Source: Mycobacterium fragae (GTDB taxonomy: Bacteria > Actinomycetota > Actinomycetes > Mycobacteriales > Mycobacteriaceae). Taken from it: DNA of 64,000 nucleotides. Position numbers and translations under genes: made by a program. Under the pieces are notes generated by a model, which worked only from the letters and a program-made list of their open reading frames with translations, was not told the origin of the DNA and did not search any database. The first letter of the stretch is position 1, and each line of letters opens with the position of its first letter. Positions 42,179-53,575 of the stretch are shown here, one piece after another. Location: positions 186,001-250,000 of the forward strand of contig NZ_LQOW01000028.1 in NCBI RefSeq assembly GCF_002102185.1, read 5' to 3'.

Positions 42179-42292
42179 TGCCCAACGTTGCGCCACAACG
42201 GATTCGAGCGTAACGCCACGGCGGAAAATCATTCGATCCGCCGCCCTGGCGTTACAGTCGGCGGGCCCGAGGCGGCCGCGCCGGTGTTTTAA
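42159..42292. repeat. 20-bp direct repeat of the scoB 3' end
   Basis: The last 20 bases of scoB, including its stop codon (42159-42178), recur exactly at 42273-42292, where they overlap the convergent fusA2 stop. The stretch between holds a terminator-like inverted repeat. This looks like the trace of a local duplication around the terminator. Confidence 0.6.
42210..42255. terminator. bidirectional terminator-like hairpin between scoB and fusA2
   Basis: GTAACGCCA (42210-42218) pairs with TGGCGTTAC (42247-42255), a perfect 9-bp stem that continues with GGCGG/CCGCC inside. It lies between two convergent genes, a usual place for a shared terminator. Confidence 0.6.
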
Positions 42293-44436
42293 CTGGCCGT
42301 TTTCACCCGGGCGGCAGCCGATTCCGGCATCGGTTCGTAGCGGACGAACGAGCGGGTGAAGGAAGCCGCGCCATGCGAGAGCGAACGCAAGTCGATCGCG
42401 TAGCGGGTCAACTCGACCTGCGGCACCTCGGCTCGAACAACGGTGCGGTCATTGCCGGCGGTGTCGGTGCCCAGAACCCGGCCCCGGCGCCCGGACAGAT
42501 CGCTCATCACGGCGCCGACGAGATCGTCGGGCACCAACACCGAGATCTCGTCGATCGGCTCGAGCAGGATCACCTTGGTCGCGGCGGCGGCTTCCTTCAG
42601 CGCCAGCTGACCGGCCATCTGAAAGGCGAAGTCCGACGAGTCGACGCTGTGCGCCTTGCCGTCGAGCAACGTGACCCGGATGTCGACCACCGGATATCCG
42701 GCGTGCACCCCCTTTTCCATCTGCGCGCGCACGCCCTTCTCCACGCTCGGGATGAACTGGCGCGGCACCGCGCCGCCGACCACCTTGTCGACGAACTCGA
42801 AGCCCGAGCCCTCCGGCAGTGGTTCCACCTCGACGTCGCACACCGCGTACTGACCGTGGCCGCCGGACTGCTTGACGTGCCGGCCATGGCCTTTCGCTTT
42901 GCCGCCGAAGGTTTCCCGCAGGGGCACCCGTAGCGGCACCGTGTCCACGGTGACGCCGTAGCGGTTGGCCAGCCCGTCAAGCACGACGCCGGCGTGCGCC
43001 TCGCCCATGCACCACAGCACGACCTGATGCGTTTCCTGGTTCTGCTCGATGCGCAGGGTCGGATCCTCGGCGGCCAACCGTCCCAAGCCGACCGACAGCT
43101 TGTCCTCATCGGTCTTGGCGTGCGCCTGGACCGCCACCGGCAGCAGCGGCTCCGGCATGGTCCATGGTTTGAGCACCAGCGGTTCGGCCTTGTCCGAGAG
43201 GGTATCTCCGGTTTCCGCCCGGCTCAGCTTCCCGATCGCGCACATGTCGCCGGCCAGCACGATGGGCGCGGGCCGCTGCTGCTTGCCGAGCGGGAACGAC
43301 AAGGCGCCGACACGTTCGTCCTCGTCGTGGTCTTCGTGGCTGGTGAGGGTACCCGAGCCGTTGCCGAAGAACGACGCGAAATGGCCCGACACATGCACCG
43401 TCGTGTCGGGCCTGATGGTCCCGGAGAACACCCGGACCAGACTCACCCTGCCGACGTAGGGGTCCGACGTCGTCTTCACCACCTCGGCGAGCAGGGGCGC
43501 ATCGGGATCGCAGCTCAGCTGGGCGTGCGAGGCGCCCTGCGGCGTAAAGACCTCCGGCAGTGGGTGTTCCAGCGGAGACGGGAATCCGCGGGTCGCGATC
43601 TCCAGCAATTCCAGGGTGCCGACGCCGGTGGTGCTGCACACCGGGATCACCGGGAAGAACGAGCCCCGGGCGACCGCCTTCTCCAGATCCTCGATCAGCA
43701 CCGACTCGTCGATCGTCTCGCCGCCGAGGTAGCGCTCCATCAGCGATTCGTCCTCGGACTCCTCGATGATCCCTTCGATCAGCGCGCCGCGGTGCTCTTC
43801 GATCTGGTCGGCGTACGACGGGTCCGGCGGATGAGTGGTTCGTTTGCTGCCGTCGTACTCGTAATGCGTCTGCGACAGCAACCCGATCAGACCGTTGCCG
43901 GCGGGCACGTACAGCGGTAATACCTTGTCGCCGAAGGCAGTTTGTGCCGCAGACAGCGCATTCTGGTAGTTGGCCCTGGCGTGGTCGAGTTTGGTGATCA
44001 CCACAGCCCGTGGCATGCCGACCTGGTCGCATTCCTGCCACAGGGACTTGGTCGGCTCGTCGACGTCCTCGTTGGCGGCGATCACGAAAAGCGCGCAGTC
44101 AGCGGCGCGCAGACCGGCCCGCAGTTCGCCGACGAAGTCCGCGTAGCCGGGGGTGTCGATGAGATTGAGCTTGATGCCGCCGTGCGACAGGGAGGCCAGG
44201 GCAAGCCCGACCGACCGTTGTAGCCGGATCTCGGCGTCGTCGTGGTCGCAGACCGTGGTGCCGTCGGCGATGGTGCCGGGTCTGGACAACACACCGGAGG
44301 CAACCAGAAGTGCCTCGACCAGAGTTGTTTTTCCGCCGCCCGACGGTCCCACCAGCACCACATTGCGGACGGCGCCCGGACTGTCCGCGGTGGGAGCGGC
44401 CCCCGCGCTTTGGGATGCATTCGCCTTGTCTGCCAT
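42289..44436 (-). CDS. fusA2: elongation factor G-like protein (EF-G2)
   Basis: The 715-aa translational GTPase has the P-loop GPSGGGKTTL, DTPGYADF and TKLDH (an NKxD variant) in the G domain, followed by EF-G-like domains II to V. Length and context match the second EF-G of mycobacteria (fusA2). The Gly-rich P-loop and TKLD differ from classic EF-G (AHVDAGKTT, NKMD), so it is unlikely to be the main translocase. A good ribosome site (AGAGGAG) precedes ATG 44436. It is divergent from the SPFH gene. Confidence 0.9.
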   Translation of the reverse strand: MADKANASQSAGAAPTADSPGAVRNVVLVGPSGGGKTTLVEALLVASGVLSRPGTIADGTTVCDHDDAEIRLQRSVGLALASLSHGGIKLNLIDTPGYADFVGELRAGLRAADCALFVIAANEDVDEPTKSLWQECDQVGMPRAVVITKLDHARANYQNALSAAQTAFGDKVLPLYVPAGNGLIGLLSQTHYEYDGSKRTTHPPDPSYADQIEEHRGALIEGIIEESEDESLMERYLGGETIDESVLIEDLEKAVARGSFFPVIPVCSTTGVGTLELLEIATRGFPSPLEHPLPEVFTPQGASHAQLSCDPDAPLLAEVVKTTSDPYVGRVSLVRVFSGTIRPDTTVHVSGHFASFFGNGSGTLTSHEDHDEDERVGALSFPLGKQQRPAPIVLAGDMCAIGKLSRAETGDTLSDKAEPLVLKPWTMPEPLLPVAVQAHAKTDEDKLSVGLGRLAAEDPTLRIEQNQETHQVVLWCMGEAHAGVVLDGLANRYGVTVDTVPLRVPLRETFGGKAKGHGRHVKQSGGHGQYAVCDVEVEPLPEGSGFEFVDKVVGGAVPRQFIPSVEKGVRAQMEKGVHAGYPVVDIRVTLLDGKAHSVDSSDFAFQMAGQLALKEAAAATKVILLEPIDEISVLVPDDLVGAVMSDLSGRRGRVLGTDTAGNDRTVVRAEVPQVELTRYAIDLRSLSHGAASFTRSFVRYEPMPESAAARVKTAS

Positions 44437-44626
44437 GACGTGTCTCTCCTCTTACCCGCATCGCTTCGCTTATTCGTGGGTCCCCAGCCCGTCGGAACTA
44501 GTAAGTCACCTTTCTCCTTCACACCCACGCAGCACAAGACCGAGTGGCCGCGAGATGAACGTGTTGAGACGTGCAAACGTCGGTGGGACAATCGACCGTG
44601 AACTGCATGGGCGGGAATTGCGGACA

Positions 44627-45496
44627 ATGACGGTCGTAATCTTCTCGTTGGGCGCGGCGTTCGGCGTAGGCGCGCTGTGGTTGGCGAGCAACTTTCGCGT
44701 CGTCAGGCAGTACGAACGCGGCGTCGTGTTTCGTTTCGGGCGTGTGCAGAGCCGCGTCCGCGGGCCGGGACTGACCTGGCTGGTTCCGATAGCGGACCGC
44801 CTCGAAAAGGTGAACATGCAGATCATCACCATGCCTGTGCCCGCCCAGGACGGCATTACCCGCGACAACGTGACAGTCCGGGTGGACGCCGTTATTTATT
44901 TCAACGTCTCGGATCCGGTGAGGGCGGCCGTCGACGTGCAGGACTACATATCCGCCATCGGGCAGGTCGCGCAGACGTCGCTGCGGTCGATCATCGGCAA
45001 AAGCAACCTGGACGACCTGTTGTCCAACCGTGAGGGTCTCAATCAAGGGCTGGAAGTGATGATCGACAGCCCGGCGCTGGGCTGGGGCATTCACATCGAC
45101 CGTGTCGAGATCAAAGATGTGGTGCTCCCCGATTCGATGAAGCGGTCGATGTCACGCCAAGCCGAGGCCGAGCGTGAGCGACGCGCTCGGGTGATCACCG
45201 CGGACGGCGAACTACAGGCATCGCAGAAACTCGCCCAGGCGGCGCAGGTCATGGCTGAACACCCGGCCGCGCTGGAATTGCGGCTGTTGGAAACCGTGGT
45301 CGAGGTCGCGGCGGAGAAGAACTCCACGCTGGTACTGCCGTTCCCGGTCGAACTGCTGAGGTTCTTGGAACGGGTGATGCCCGAAGGACCGGAAGGATCA
45401 CACGGACGGGGCGAGGTTGCTGCCGCACCTTCCGGGTCAGTGGCTCCCAACGGCATCAGCGCGGAGCTGGTCCCACCACAGCCCCCGCCGTCCTGA
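44627..45496 (+). CDS. SPFH/band-7 domain protein (slipin/stomatin-like)
   Basis: The 289-aa protein has one N-terminal membrane segment (VIFSLGAAFGVGALWLAS), then a band-7 domain (VVRQYERGVVFRFGRV, GPGLTWLVPIAD, DNVTVRVDAVIYF) and a coiled-coil (RQAEAERERRARVITADGE). Slipins form membrane microdomain scaffolds. ATG 44627 is chosen; an in-frame ATG at 44555 would add 24 hydrophilic residues. The C-terminal tail is rich in Pro and Gly. The 190-bp gap before it should hold the divergent fusA2/SPFH promoters. Confidence 0.87.
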   Translation: MTVVIFSLGAAFGVGALWLASNFRVVRQYERGVVFRFGRVQSRVRGPGLTWLVPIADRLEKVNMQIITMPVPAQDGITRDNVTVRVDAVIYFNVSDPVRAAVDVQDYISAIGQVAQTSLRSIIGKSNLDDLLSNREGLNQGLEVMIDSPALGWGIHIDRVEIKDVVLPDSMKRSMSRQAEAERERRARVITADGELQASQKLAQAAQVMAEHPAALELRLLETVVEVAAEKNSTLVLPFPVELLRFLERVMPEGPEGSHGRGEVAAAPSGSVAPNGISAELVPPQPPPS

Positions 45497-45518
45497 CGTC
45501 GGCGCACGAAACCCGCAG

Positions 45519-45926
45519 TCAGGCATGCCAGCCGCTCCAATGGCGCACTGCCACGGTGATCACTGGGCCGTTCAACGGAACCGATTGGTACTGAGGGTAT
45601 TTCGCGCGCAACAGGTCATAGCCGTCCCGCACCGCGTCACCGTCGTGATGTATCGCAGCGATCCCGTCGACCCGGACCCACCACAACTGCGTCCAGTCGT
45701 CGGCGTAGTGGTCGACCAGCACGCTGACCCGCGGGTTGTGTTCGATATTGGTCAGCCTGCGCAGCCGGTGCGTGGCCTTGGGCTTCGCATCGACCGCGGT
45801 GTAGACCACCTCGTCGCGCAGCGCGAATACCACCGGGACCAGGTGGGGCCCGTCCTCGGGCCCGACCGTGCCCAGGCGGGCAACGGGGGCCGCCGCGAAG
45901 CTGGCCTTGGGGTCGAAGTCGACCAC
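45519..45926 (-). CDS. PPOX-class F420/FMN-binding split-barrel protein
   Basis: The 135-aa pyridoxamine-phosphate-oxidase-fold protein opens with PVARLGTVGPEDGPHLVPVVFAL and contains TAVDAKPKATHRLRRLTNIE and NPRVSVLVDHYADDW. It matches the F420-binding PPOX family seen at Rv0121c in M. tuberculosis, also close to fusA2. It probably uses F420 or FMN to reduce an unknown substrate. It is convergent with the SPFH gene. Confidence 0.85.
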   Translation of the reverse strand: MVDFDPKASFAAAPVARLGTVGPEDGPHLVPVVFALRDEVVYTAVDAKPKATHRLRRLTNIEHNPRVSVLVDHYADDWTQLWWVRVDGIAAIHHDGDAVRDGYDLLRAKYPQYQSVPLNGPVITVAVRHWSGWHA

Positions 45927-45955
45927 GATGCCAGCCTAGGGACTTAGGTAATGGC

Positions 45956-46717
45956 TTACGTAATAGCAAGGCCGCCGTCGACGACGATCGTCTGCCCGGT
46001 GACATATCCGCCGGCCCCGGAGGCCAGCCACACGGCGGTGGCGGCGAGTTCCCGCGCGTCGCCGGGGCGCCCCAGCAGCACCCGATGCGCCTGGCTCTCG
46101 ATGTAGCCCGGTGGGTACTGATTGGTCATCTCCGTCAGGAAGAATCCGGGCGTGAGGGCGTTGACGCGGATTCCCTTGCGCGAGCCCCACTGTTGGGCGA
46201 GGTCGCGGGTGAGGCCCATGATCGCCGCCTTGCTCGCGGAGTAGGCCGCCTGCGGCAGGTTGGCGGTGGTGATACCCAGCACGCTGGAAATGTTGATGAT
46301 CGAACTGCCCGGTTGCATGACCCGCGCGCAGGCCTGCGCCATCCAGTAGGTGCCGTTGAGGTTAACGTCGATCACTGCGCGGAACTGCTCGGGTGTTTCC
46401 CGGATCGCCGGCTGGATGGTCCCCACTCCGGCGTTGTTGATCAGGATGTCGACCCGGCCGAACGTCTGCAGCGCCGAATCAACCAGCGCCTGGCATTGCT
46501 CGGGCACGCTGATGTCGGTGGCCACCGGCAGAGCTTTGCGACCGGTGGCTTCGACGAGCGCGGCGGTCTCGGCCAGCTTGTCGACTCGGCGGGCGCCTAG
46601 CACGACGTCGGCACCGGCCTCGGCGAACCCCTGCGCGAACGACACCCCGAGTCCCGACGACGCGCCGGTCACGACCACGACCTTGTCGTCGAGTCTGAAT
46701 GAATCGAGCACGCCCAC
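45956..46717 (-). CDS. short-chain dehydrogenase/reductase
   Basis: The 253-aa classical SDR has TGASSGLG, NNAG (INNAGVGT), Ser in NISSVLG, YSASKAA and C-terminal GQTIVVDGG. It is likely an NAD(P)-dependent alcohol or gluconate-type dehydrogenase. It is divergent from a SnoaL-like gene with only 40 bp between starts, suggesting joint regulation. Confidence 0.87.
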   Translation of the reverse strand: MGVLDSFRLDDKVVVVTGASSGLGVSFAQGFAEAGADVVLGARRVDKLAETAALVEATGRKALPVATDISVPEQCQALVDSALQTFGRVDILINNAGVGTIQPAIRETPEQFRAVIDVNLNGTYWMAQACARVMQPGSSIINISSVLGITTANLPQAAYSASKAAIMGLTRDLAQQWGSRKGIRVNALTPGFFLTEMTNQYPPGYIESQAHRVLLGRPGDARELAATAVWLASGAGGYVTGQTIVVDGGLAIT

Positions 46718-46757
46718 GCGGTAACGGTAACTAGCCCGGCGGCGTTACGTTGACGTC

Positions 46758-47219
46758 ATGTCGGCCGAGACGCAGATCGCCAACCTTCTCTACCGCTATG
46801 CGGAATGCATGGACAGCGGCGACCTCGCCGGGGCGGCATCGCTCTTCGAGCACGCCCGCCTGCGGGTCGGCGGCGGCGCTGACGGCATGATCGACGCCGC
46901 CGGCATGCTGGCGTTCTGGCAGGCAGCCGTGGTGCTCTACCCGGACGGCACGCCGCGTACCAAGCACGTCGTCACCAACCCGATCATCGAGGTCGACGAC
47001 GACGCGGGCACGGCCAGCTGCCGCTCCTACTACACGGTGATCCAGCAGACCGACGACTTCCCGCTGCAGACGATCGTCACCGGCCGCTATCACGACCGCT
47101 TCGAGCGGGTCGACGGCCGCTGGCGGTACTGTTTCCGCGACTACACGCTGATCGACATGGTGGGCGACGTCAGCCATCACCTCAAACATCCCATTACGCC
47201 GGTCGCCCGCAACGCCTGA
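46758..47219 (+). CDS. SnoaL-like / NTF2-fold protein
   Basis: The 153-aa protein has the SnoaL-like layout: TQIANLLYRYAECMDSGDLAGAA, then acidic and beta segments, and a C-terminal RVDGRWRYCFRDY. Its divergent neighbour is an SDR, repeating the SDR + SnoaL pairing seen at 2035-3266 and 4335-5542. The reaction is unknown. Confidence 0.8.
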   Translation: MSAETQIANLLYRYAECMDSGDLAGAASLFEHARLRVGGGADGMIDAAGMLAFWQAAVVLYPDGTPRTKHVVTNPIIEVDDDAGTASCRSYYTVIQQTDDFPLQTIVTGRYHDRFERVDGRWRYCFRDYTLIDMVGDVSHHLKHPITPVARNA

Positions 47220-47230
47220 AGCTGCACCAT

Positions 47231-47242
47231 TTGTCGCGACAA
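47231..47242. promoter_or_regulatory. 12-bp palindrome upstream of pepA
   Basis: TTGTCGCGACAA is a perfect palindrome in the 137-bp gap before pepA, 115 bp from its start and just after the SnoaL-like stop. It could be an operator for pepA. No regulator gene is adjacent. Confidence 0.3.
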
Positions 47243-47356
47243 TGCGGCGGTTACCCCCTAGTGTCGAACTGGCAAATTTTGCCCCCGCGGTACGAATGCT
47301 GCGAGAATTCGGGCAAACCCGGGCGATCGCGCCCGACCTACACAGGAGGTAAGGGG

Positions 47357-48415
47357 ATGAGCGGATCGCACCGCCGCCGGCCACGGTGGTCGTCGCTGCT
47401 GAGCCTGATGGCAGTGGTGGGCCTGGGTCTGGCCACGGTGCCGGCGCACGCGTCACCGTTGACGCCGCAGCCACAGGTGCCCGCGCCGCCGGCCGACCCG
47501 TTGTCGGCGGTCTCGCAGGTGGGCCCGGAGGTCGTCGACATCGACACCCAGCTGGGCTACCAGAGCGCGACCGGTGCCGGAACCGGCATCGTGATCAACC
47601 CCAACGGTGCAGTGCTCACCAACAACCACGTCATCGCCGGCGCCACCAACATCACCGCCAGGTCGATCGTCAACGGTCAGACCTTCCCCGTGACGGTGGT
47701 CGGCTACGACCGCAGCCATGACATCGCGGTGCTGCAGCTCGGCGGCGCTGGCGGACTGCCGACGGCCAACATCGGCAACTCCTCTGCGGTCGCGGTCGGT
47801 GACCCGATCGTCGCTCTGGGCAATGCCGGCGGCGTCGGTGGAACACCCAGCGCGGTGGCAGGGAAGGTCGTCGCGCTGAACCAGACCGTGTCGGCGTCGG
47901 ACGCGCTGACCGGCAGCACCGAGACGCTGCACGGACTGATCCAGGTCGACGCGGCAATACGTCCCGGCGACTCGGGCGGACCGACGGTCAACACCGCCAA
48001 CCAGGTGATCGGTCTCAACACCGCCGCGTCGGAGAACTTCCGGCTCGGCGGCGGGCAGGGTTTCGCGATCCCCATCAACGACGCCATGGCCATCGCCGGG
48101 CAGATCCAATCCGGCGCCGCGTCGTCGACCGTGCACATCGGACCCACGGGGTTCCTCGGTGTCGGGGTGAACGACGCCCGTAACGGCGCGGGTGCAGCGG
48201 TCCAGCGGGTGGTGGCGAACGGGCCCGCCGACCGGGCGGGCATCACCTCCGGCGACGTGATCACGTCCGTCGACGGTGCTCCCGTCAACAGTGCGACCGC
48301 GCTGACGAACATTCTCGACCAGCGCCACCCCGGCGACAACGTGGCGCTCGGGTTGCAAACCGGCGGCGCGACGAAAACAATCAATGTGACCCTGGCGGAT
48401 GGGCCGCCCGGCTGA
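47357..48415 (+). CDS. pepA: secreted trypsin-like serine protease with PDZ domain (PepA)
   Basis: The 352-aa protein has a signal peptide (LLSLMAVVGLGLATVPAHA), a trypsin-like domain with H91 (TNNHVI), D122 (SHDIAVLQL) and S206 (GDSGGP), and a C-terminal PDZ domain (FLGVGVNDA, ITSGDVITSVDG). Length and gene order match M. tuberculosis pepA (Rv0125). ATG 47357 has a strong AGGAGGTAAGG upstream. It acts in the cell envelope or outside. It precedes treS but with its own promoter region. Confidence 0.92.
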   Translation: MSGSHRRRPRWSSLLSLMAVVGLGLATVPAHASPLTPQPQVPAPPADPLSAVSQVGPEVVDIDTQLGYQSATGAGTGIVINPNGAVLTNNHVIAGATNITARSIVNGQTFPVTVVGYDRSHDIAVLQLGGAGGLPTANIGNSSAVAVGDPIVALGNAGGVGGTPSAVAGKVVALNQTVSASDALTGSTETLHGLIQVDAAIRPGDSGGPTVNTANQVIGLNTAASENFRLGGGQGFAIPINDAMAIAGQIQSGAASSTVHIGPTGFLGVGVNDARNGAGAAVQRVVANGPADRAGITSGDVITSVDGAPVNSATALTNILDQRHPGDNVALGLQTGGATKTINVTLADGPPG

Positions 48416-48502
48416 TCTGCTCTCCGCAGCTCAACCGGCTGCGCCCAATTAGATTGGCGTGCATAGGGTTTTCGATGCCACGCCTCGGGTACGTGTAACA
48501 TC

Positions 48503-50274
<1,772 letters not shown>

Positions 50275-50278
<4 letters not shown>

Positions 50279-51585
50279 ATCTGCCGTGGTCAGAGTGGCT
50301 TCCGCAGCAGCGCTGGTATGCCGGGCGTGATCGGGAGCTCGCCGGCGCGGAGCCTGGCCGCATCATCGGACTGCGCGACGATCTCGACCTGGCCCTGGTC
50401 GACGTCACCTACACCGACGGTTCGGCGGAGCGCTACCAGGTGCTTGTCAGCTGGGACATCGCGCCGATCGCCGAGTACAGCACGGTCGCCACGATCGGCT
50501 CAGACAACGACCGCACCGCCTATGACGCGCTGTATGACCCGGCCGCGACCCAATTCCTGCTGTCGCTGATCGACGAGTCCGCGGTGCGTTCCGATGTGAG
50601 GTTCGCCAAGGAGCCCGACGTCACGCTGCCGGTGCAGGCGCCCCCGCGGGTCTCGGATGCCGAGCAGAGCAATACCAGCGTGATCTTCGACCGGGATGCC
50701 ATTCTCAAGGTGTTCCGCCGCGTCAGCCCCGGCGTCAACCCCGACATCGAACTGAACCGGGTGCTCGGCCGTGCCGGCAACCCGCATGTGGCACGGTTGC
50801 TCGGCAGCTACGAGCTGACCGCGGCGGGCGACCCCTGGCCGCTCGGCATGGCGACCGAGTATGCCGCGAACGCAGCCGAAGGCTGGGCGATGGCAACCGC
50901 CAGCGTCCGCGATCTGTTCGCCGAGGGCGACCTGTACGCCTACGAAGTGGGCGGCGACTTCGCCGGTGAGTCCAACCGGCTCGGTGAAGCCGTCGCATCT
51001 GTGCATGCCACGTTGGCCGAAACCCTCGGCACGTCGCAGGCGCCATTCCCGGTCGACGTCATGCTGGCCCGGCTGTCGTCGACCGCCGCGGCCGTCCCCG
51101 AGCTCAGCCCGCATGTGGCGACGATCGAGCAGCGATTCCAAAAACTGGCCGAGCAGACGATCACCGTGCAGCGGGTACACGGCGACCTGCATCTGGGCCA
51201 GGTGCTGCGCACTCCTGAGGCGTGGCTGCTGATCGACTTCGAAGGTGAGCCGGGCGCGCCGCTGGAACAGCGGCGCGCGCCGGACTCCCCGTTGCGTGAC
51301 GTGGCCGGCATACTGCGGTCCTACGAGTACGCTGCCTACGGGCCACTGGTTGACCAGTCCACGGACAAGCAACTGGCCGCGCGGGCCCGGGAATGGGTGC
51401 AGCGCAACCAGTCTGCGTTTTGTGATGGTTACGCCGCGGCCTCCGGTGTCGACCCGCGTGATTCGGCGTTGCTGCTGGCGGCGTATGAATTGGACAAGGC
51501 GGTCTATGAGACCGGGTACGAGTCGCGGCACCGGCCCGGATGGCTGCCGATTCCGCTGCGGTCGATCGCCCGGTTGACGGCTTGA
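50275..51585 (+). CDS. mak: maltokinase
   Basis: The 436-aa kinase starts at ATG 50275 inside the treS stop (ATGA). It has the N-terminal LPWSEWLPQQRWYAGRDREL segment typical of Mak, and the kinase-like C-lobe with catalytic D304 (VHGDLHLGQ) and metal-binding D321 (IDFEGEPG). It phosphorylates maltose from TreS to maltose-1-phosphate with ATP. Here it is a separate gene, not a TreS-Mak fusion. Confidence 0.94.
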
Positions 51586-51646
51586 TCCGGCGTTGCTGCG
51601 GCTTGCTCACGCTGCAAGCGCCGCAGCCGTCTGGAAATATGGCCTC

Positions 51647-52345
51647 ATGCTGCGTGACATTTTCGGCCCGGAGGCCAGGCTGTCGTGGGTCTTGGCCGCG
51701 CTGGCTGGATTGGTGGGCGCAGCGGCGTTCACACACTCCGCTGGATATTTCGTGACCTTCATGACCGGAAACACCGAGCGGGCGATTCTGGGTTTCTTCC
51801 GCGACGAGCGCTGGCTGGCAGTGTCGGCGGCGTTGCTGCTTGTGTCCTTCGTCGCAGGTGTGGTGGTCGCGTCGCTGTGCCGGCGGTATCTCTGGGTGGA
51901 TCATCCGCACGGTCCCACGGTGTTGACGACACTGTCCCTATTGATCGCGACCGCAACCGACATCGCGGTGCGCGGGTGGTCAGGCCAGGTGTCTTTTGTG
52001 CCAATCCTGTTCGTCGCGTTCGGTATCGGCGCGTTGAACACCTCGTTCGTCAAAGACGGCGAGGTATCGATACCCCTTAGCTATGTGACCGGGACGCTGG
52101 TGAAGCTGGGCCAGGGTATCGAGCGTCACATCAGCGGCGGCGATGCTACGGGGTGGCTCGGATATTTCCTGTTATATGCCAGCTTCGCCGCTGGCGCGGC
52201 TGCGGGTGGATGTATCAGCTTGGTGTTCAGCGGATCTGAGATGCTCGCGGTCGCCACCGTCGTGTGCGCGCTGACGACCGGCTATACCTACTTCCACGCC
52301 GACCGGCGGCGCGCAGTCGAGCTAGCCAACGGTCGCCAGAAATAA
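51647..52345 (+). CDS. DUF1275 (YoaK-like) membrane protein
   Basis: The 232-aa membrane protein has about six hydrophobic segments and the DUF1275 signatures SAGYFVTFMTGNT and GIGALNTSF with SYVTGTLVKLG. ATG 51647 is chosen; a TTG at 51593 would extend it. It follows mak, as Rv0128 does in M. tuberculosis. Function is unknown; a transport role has been proposed for the family. Confidence 0.8.
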   Translation: MLRDIFGPEARLSWVLAALAGLVGAAAFTHSAGYFVTFMTGNTERAILGFFRDERWLAVSAALLLVSFVAGVVVASLCRRYLWVDHPHGPTVLTTLSLLIATATDIAVRGWSGQVSFVPILFVAFGIGALNTSFVKDGEVSIPLSYVTGTLVKLGQGIERHISGGDATGWLGYFLLYASFAAGAAAGGCISLVFSGSEMLAVATVVCALTTGYTYFHADRRRAVELANGRQK

Positions 52346-52395
52346 CATCGGCAGCAGCGCCGGGGGTACGCTGCTGCCGATGCCTCGGGGGTGAG

Positions 52396-53388
52396 TCAGG
52401 TGGCGTTTTGCCCGGCGCTCAGCGACCGCTGGATGTCGGGCTTCATGGCTACCAGCTGCTGGTTCCAGTAGCCCCAGTCGTGCGTGCCGTTGGGCGGGAA
52501 GTTGAATGTGCCGTTTCTGCCGCCCGCGGCCACATAGTTGTCCCGGAAGGTTTCGTTGGTGCGCAGCGTGAAGCTCTCCAGGAACTTGGCCGGCATGCTG
52601 TCACCGCCGATGTCGGTCGGCGTGCCGTTACCGCAGTAGACCCACAGGCGAGTGTTGTTCTGCACCAACCGAGGAAGCTGGACCATCGGGTCGTTGCGTT
52701 TCCACGCCGGATCACTCGTCGGGCCCCACATGTTGGTGGCGTTGTAACCGCCCGCGTCGTTCATCGCCATACCGATCATCGTCGGCCACCAGCCCTCAGA
52801 CGGGTTCAAGAAGCCCGAAAGCGATGCGGCGTAAGGGAATTGCTGCGGGTAGTACGAGGCGAGGATCAACGCGGACCCGCCCGACATCGACAGACCGACG
52901 GCCGCGTTGCCGGTCGGCGAGATACCCCGGTTGGCCTGCAGGTACTGCGGCAGCTCGCGGGTCATGAAGGTTTCCCATTTGTAGCTCTGGCAACCGGTTT
53001 TGCCGCAAGCCGGCTGGTACCAGTCGGTGTAGAAGCTGGATTGCCCGCCGACCGGCATGATCACCGACAGGCCCGACTGGTAATACTCCTCGAACGCCGG
53101 AGTGTTGATGTCCCAGCCGTTGTAGTCGTCCTGAGCGCGCAGCCCGTCGAGCAGGTAGACCGCATGCGGGCCGCCGCCCTGGAATTGCACCTTGATGTTG
53201 CGGCCCATCGCCGCCGATGGCACCTGCAGGTACTCGACCGGCAGGCCCGGCTTGGAGAACGCCCCTACGGTCGCCGAGCCGCCGACAGCGCCGACCAGAC
53301 CGGGCAGCAGGGCCGCCCCGATGGCCGCGATCGTCAGCCGACGCGGCAAACGTGCCGCCGCGCCACGCAACTTCTCAACGAACTTCAT
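52396..53388 (-). CDS. fbpC: antigen 85 mycolyltransferase (Ag85C-like)
   Basis: The 330-aa protein starts at ATG 53388 with AGGAG upstream and a signal peptide over about 44 residues. It has FSRPGLPVEY-type (here FSKPGLPVEY) mature start, QFQGGGPHAVYLLDGLRAQ, the Ser nucleophile in SMSGG (near residue 169) and the catalytic His in NGTHDWGYW. It carries a Cys pair (ACGKTGCQ) that M. tuberculosis Ag85C lacks but Ag85A/B have. It transfers mycolic acid between trehalose monomycolates or to arabinogalactan. Position after the DUF1275 gene supports fbpC. The 187-bp gap upstream should hold its promoter. Confidence 0.93.
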   Translation of the reverse strand: MKFVEKLRGAAARLPRRLTIAAIGAALLPGLVGAVGGSATVGAFSKPGLPVEYLQVPSAAMGRNIKVQFQGGGPHAVYLLDGLRAQDDYNGWDINTPAFEEYYQSGLSVIMPVGGQSSFYTDWYQPACGKTGCQSYKWETFMTRELPQYLQANRGISPTGNAAVGLSMSGGSALILASYYPQQFPYAASLSGFLNPSEGWWPTMIGMAMNDAGGYNATNMWGPTSDPAWKRNDPMVQLPRLVQNNTRLWVYCGNGTPTDIGGDSMPAKFLESFTLRTNETFRDNYVAAGGRNGTFNFPPNGTHDWGYWNQQLVAMKPDIQRSLSAGQNAT

Positions 53389-53575
53389 AGCTCCTACCCA
53401 CCCCAACTTTCATCTGCCGCGTTTACTGCGGTCGAATGGCTGTCCGTCGCAGTCAAACACAGCACGGCCGGCTCGGCGGTTTACCGCCGCGGGGTGTGAC
53501 GTCGCGGTTGGCTAACGATTGAGCCTCGGCGCGGACAAATTGATAACGATTCGAATTCGACAGGCGCGCTGCTAC

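Noticed and set aside
51593..51646. TTG 51593 as start of the DUF1275 membrane protein
   Set aside because: No ribosome site, and the added 18 residues are not typical of the family; ATG 51647 leads directly into the first conserved segment.
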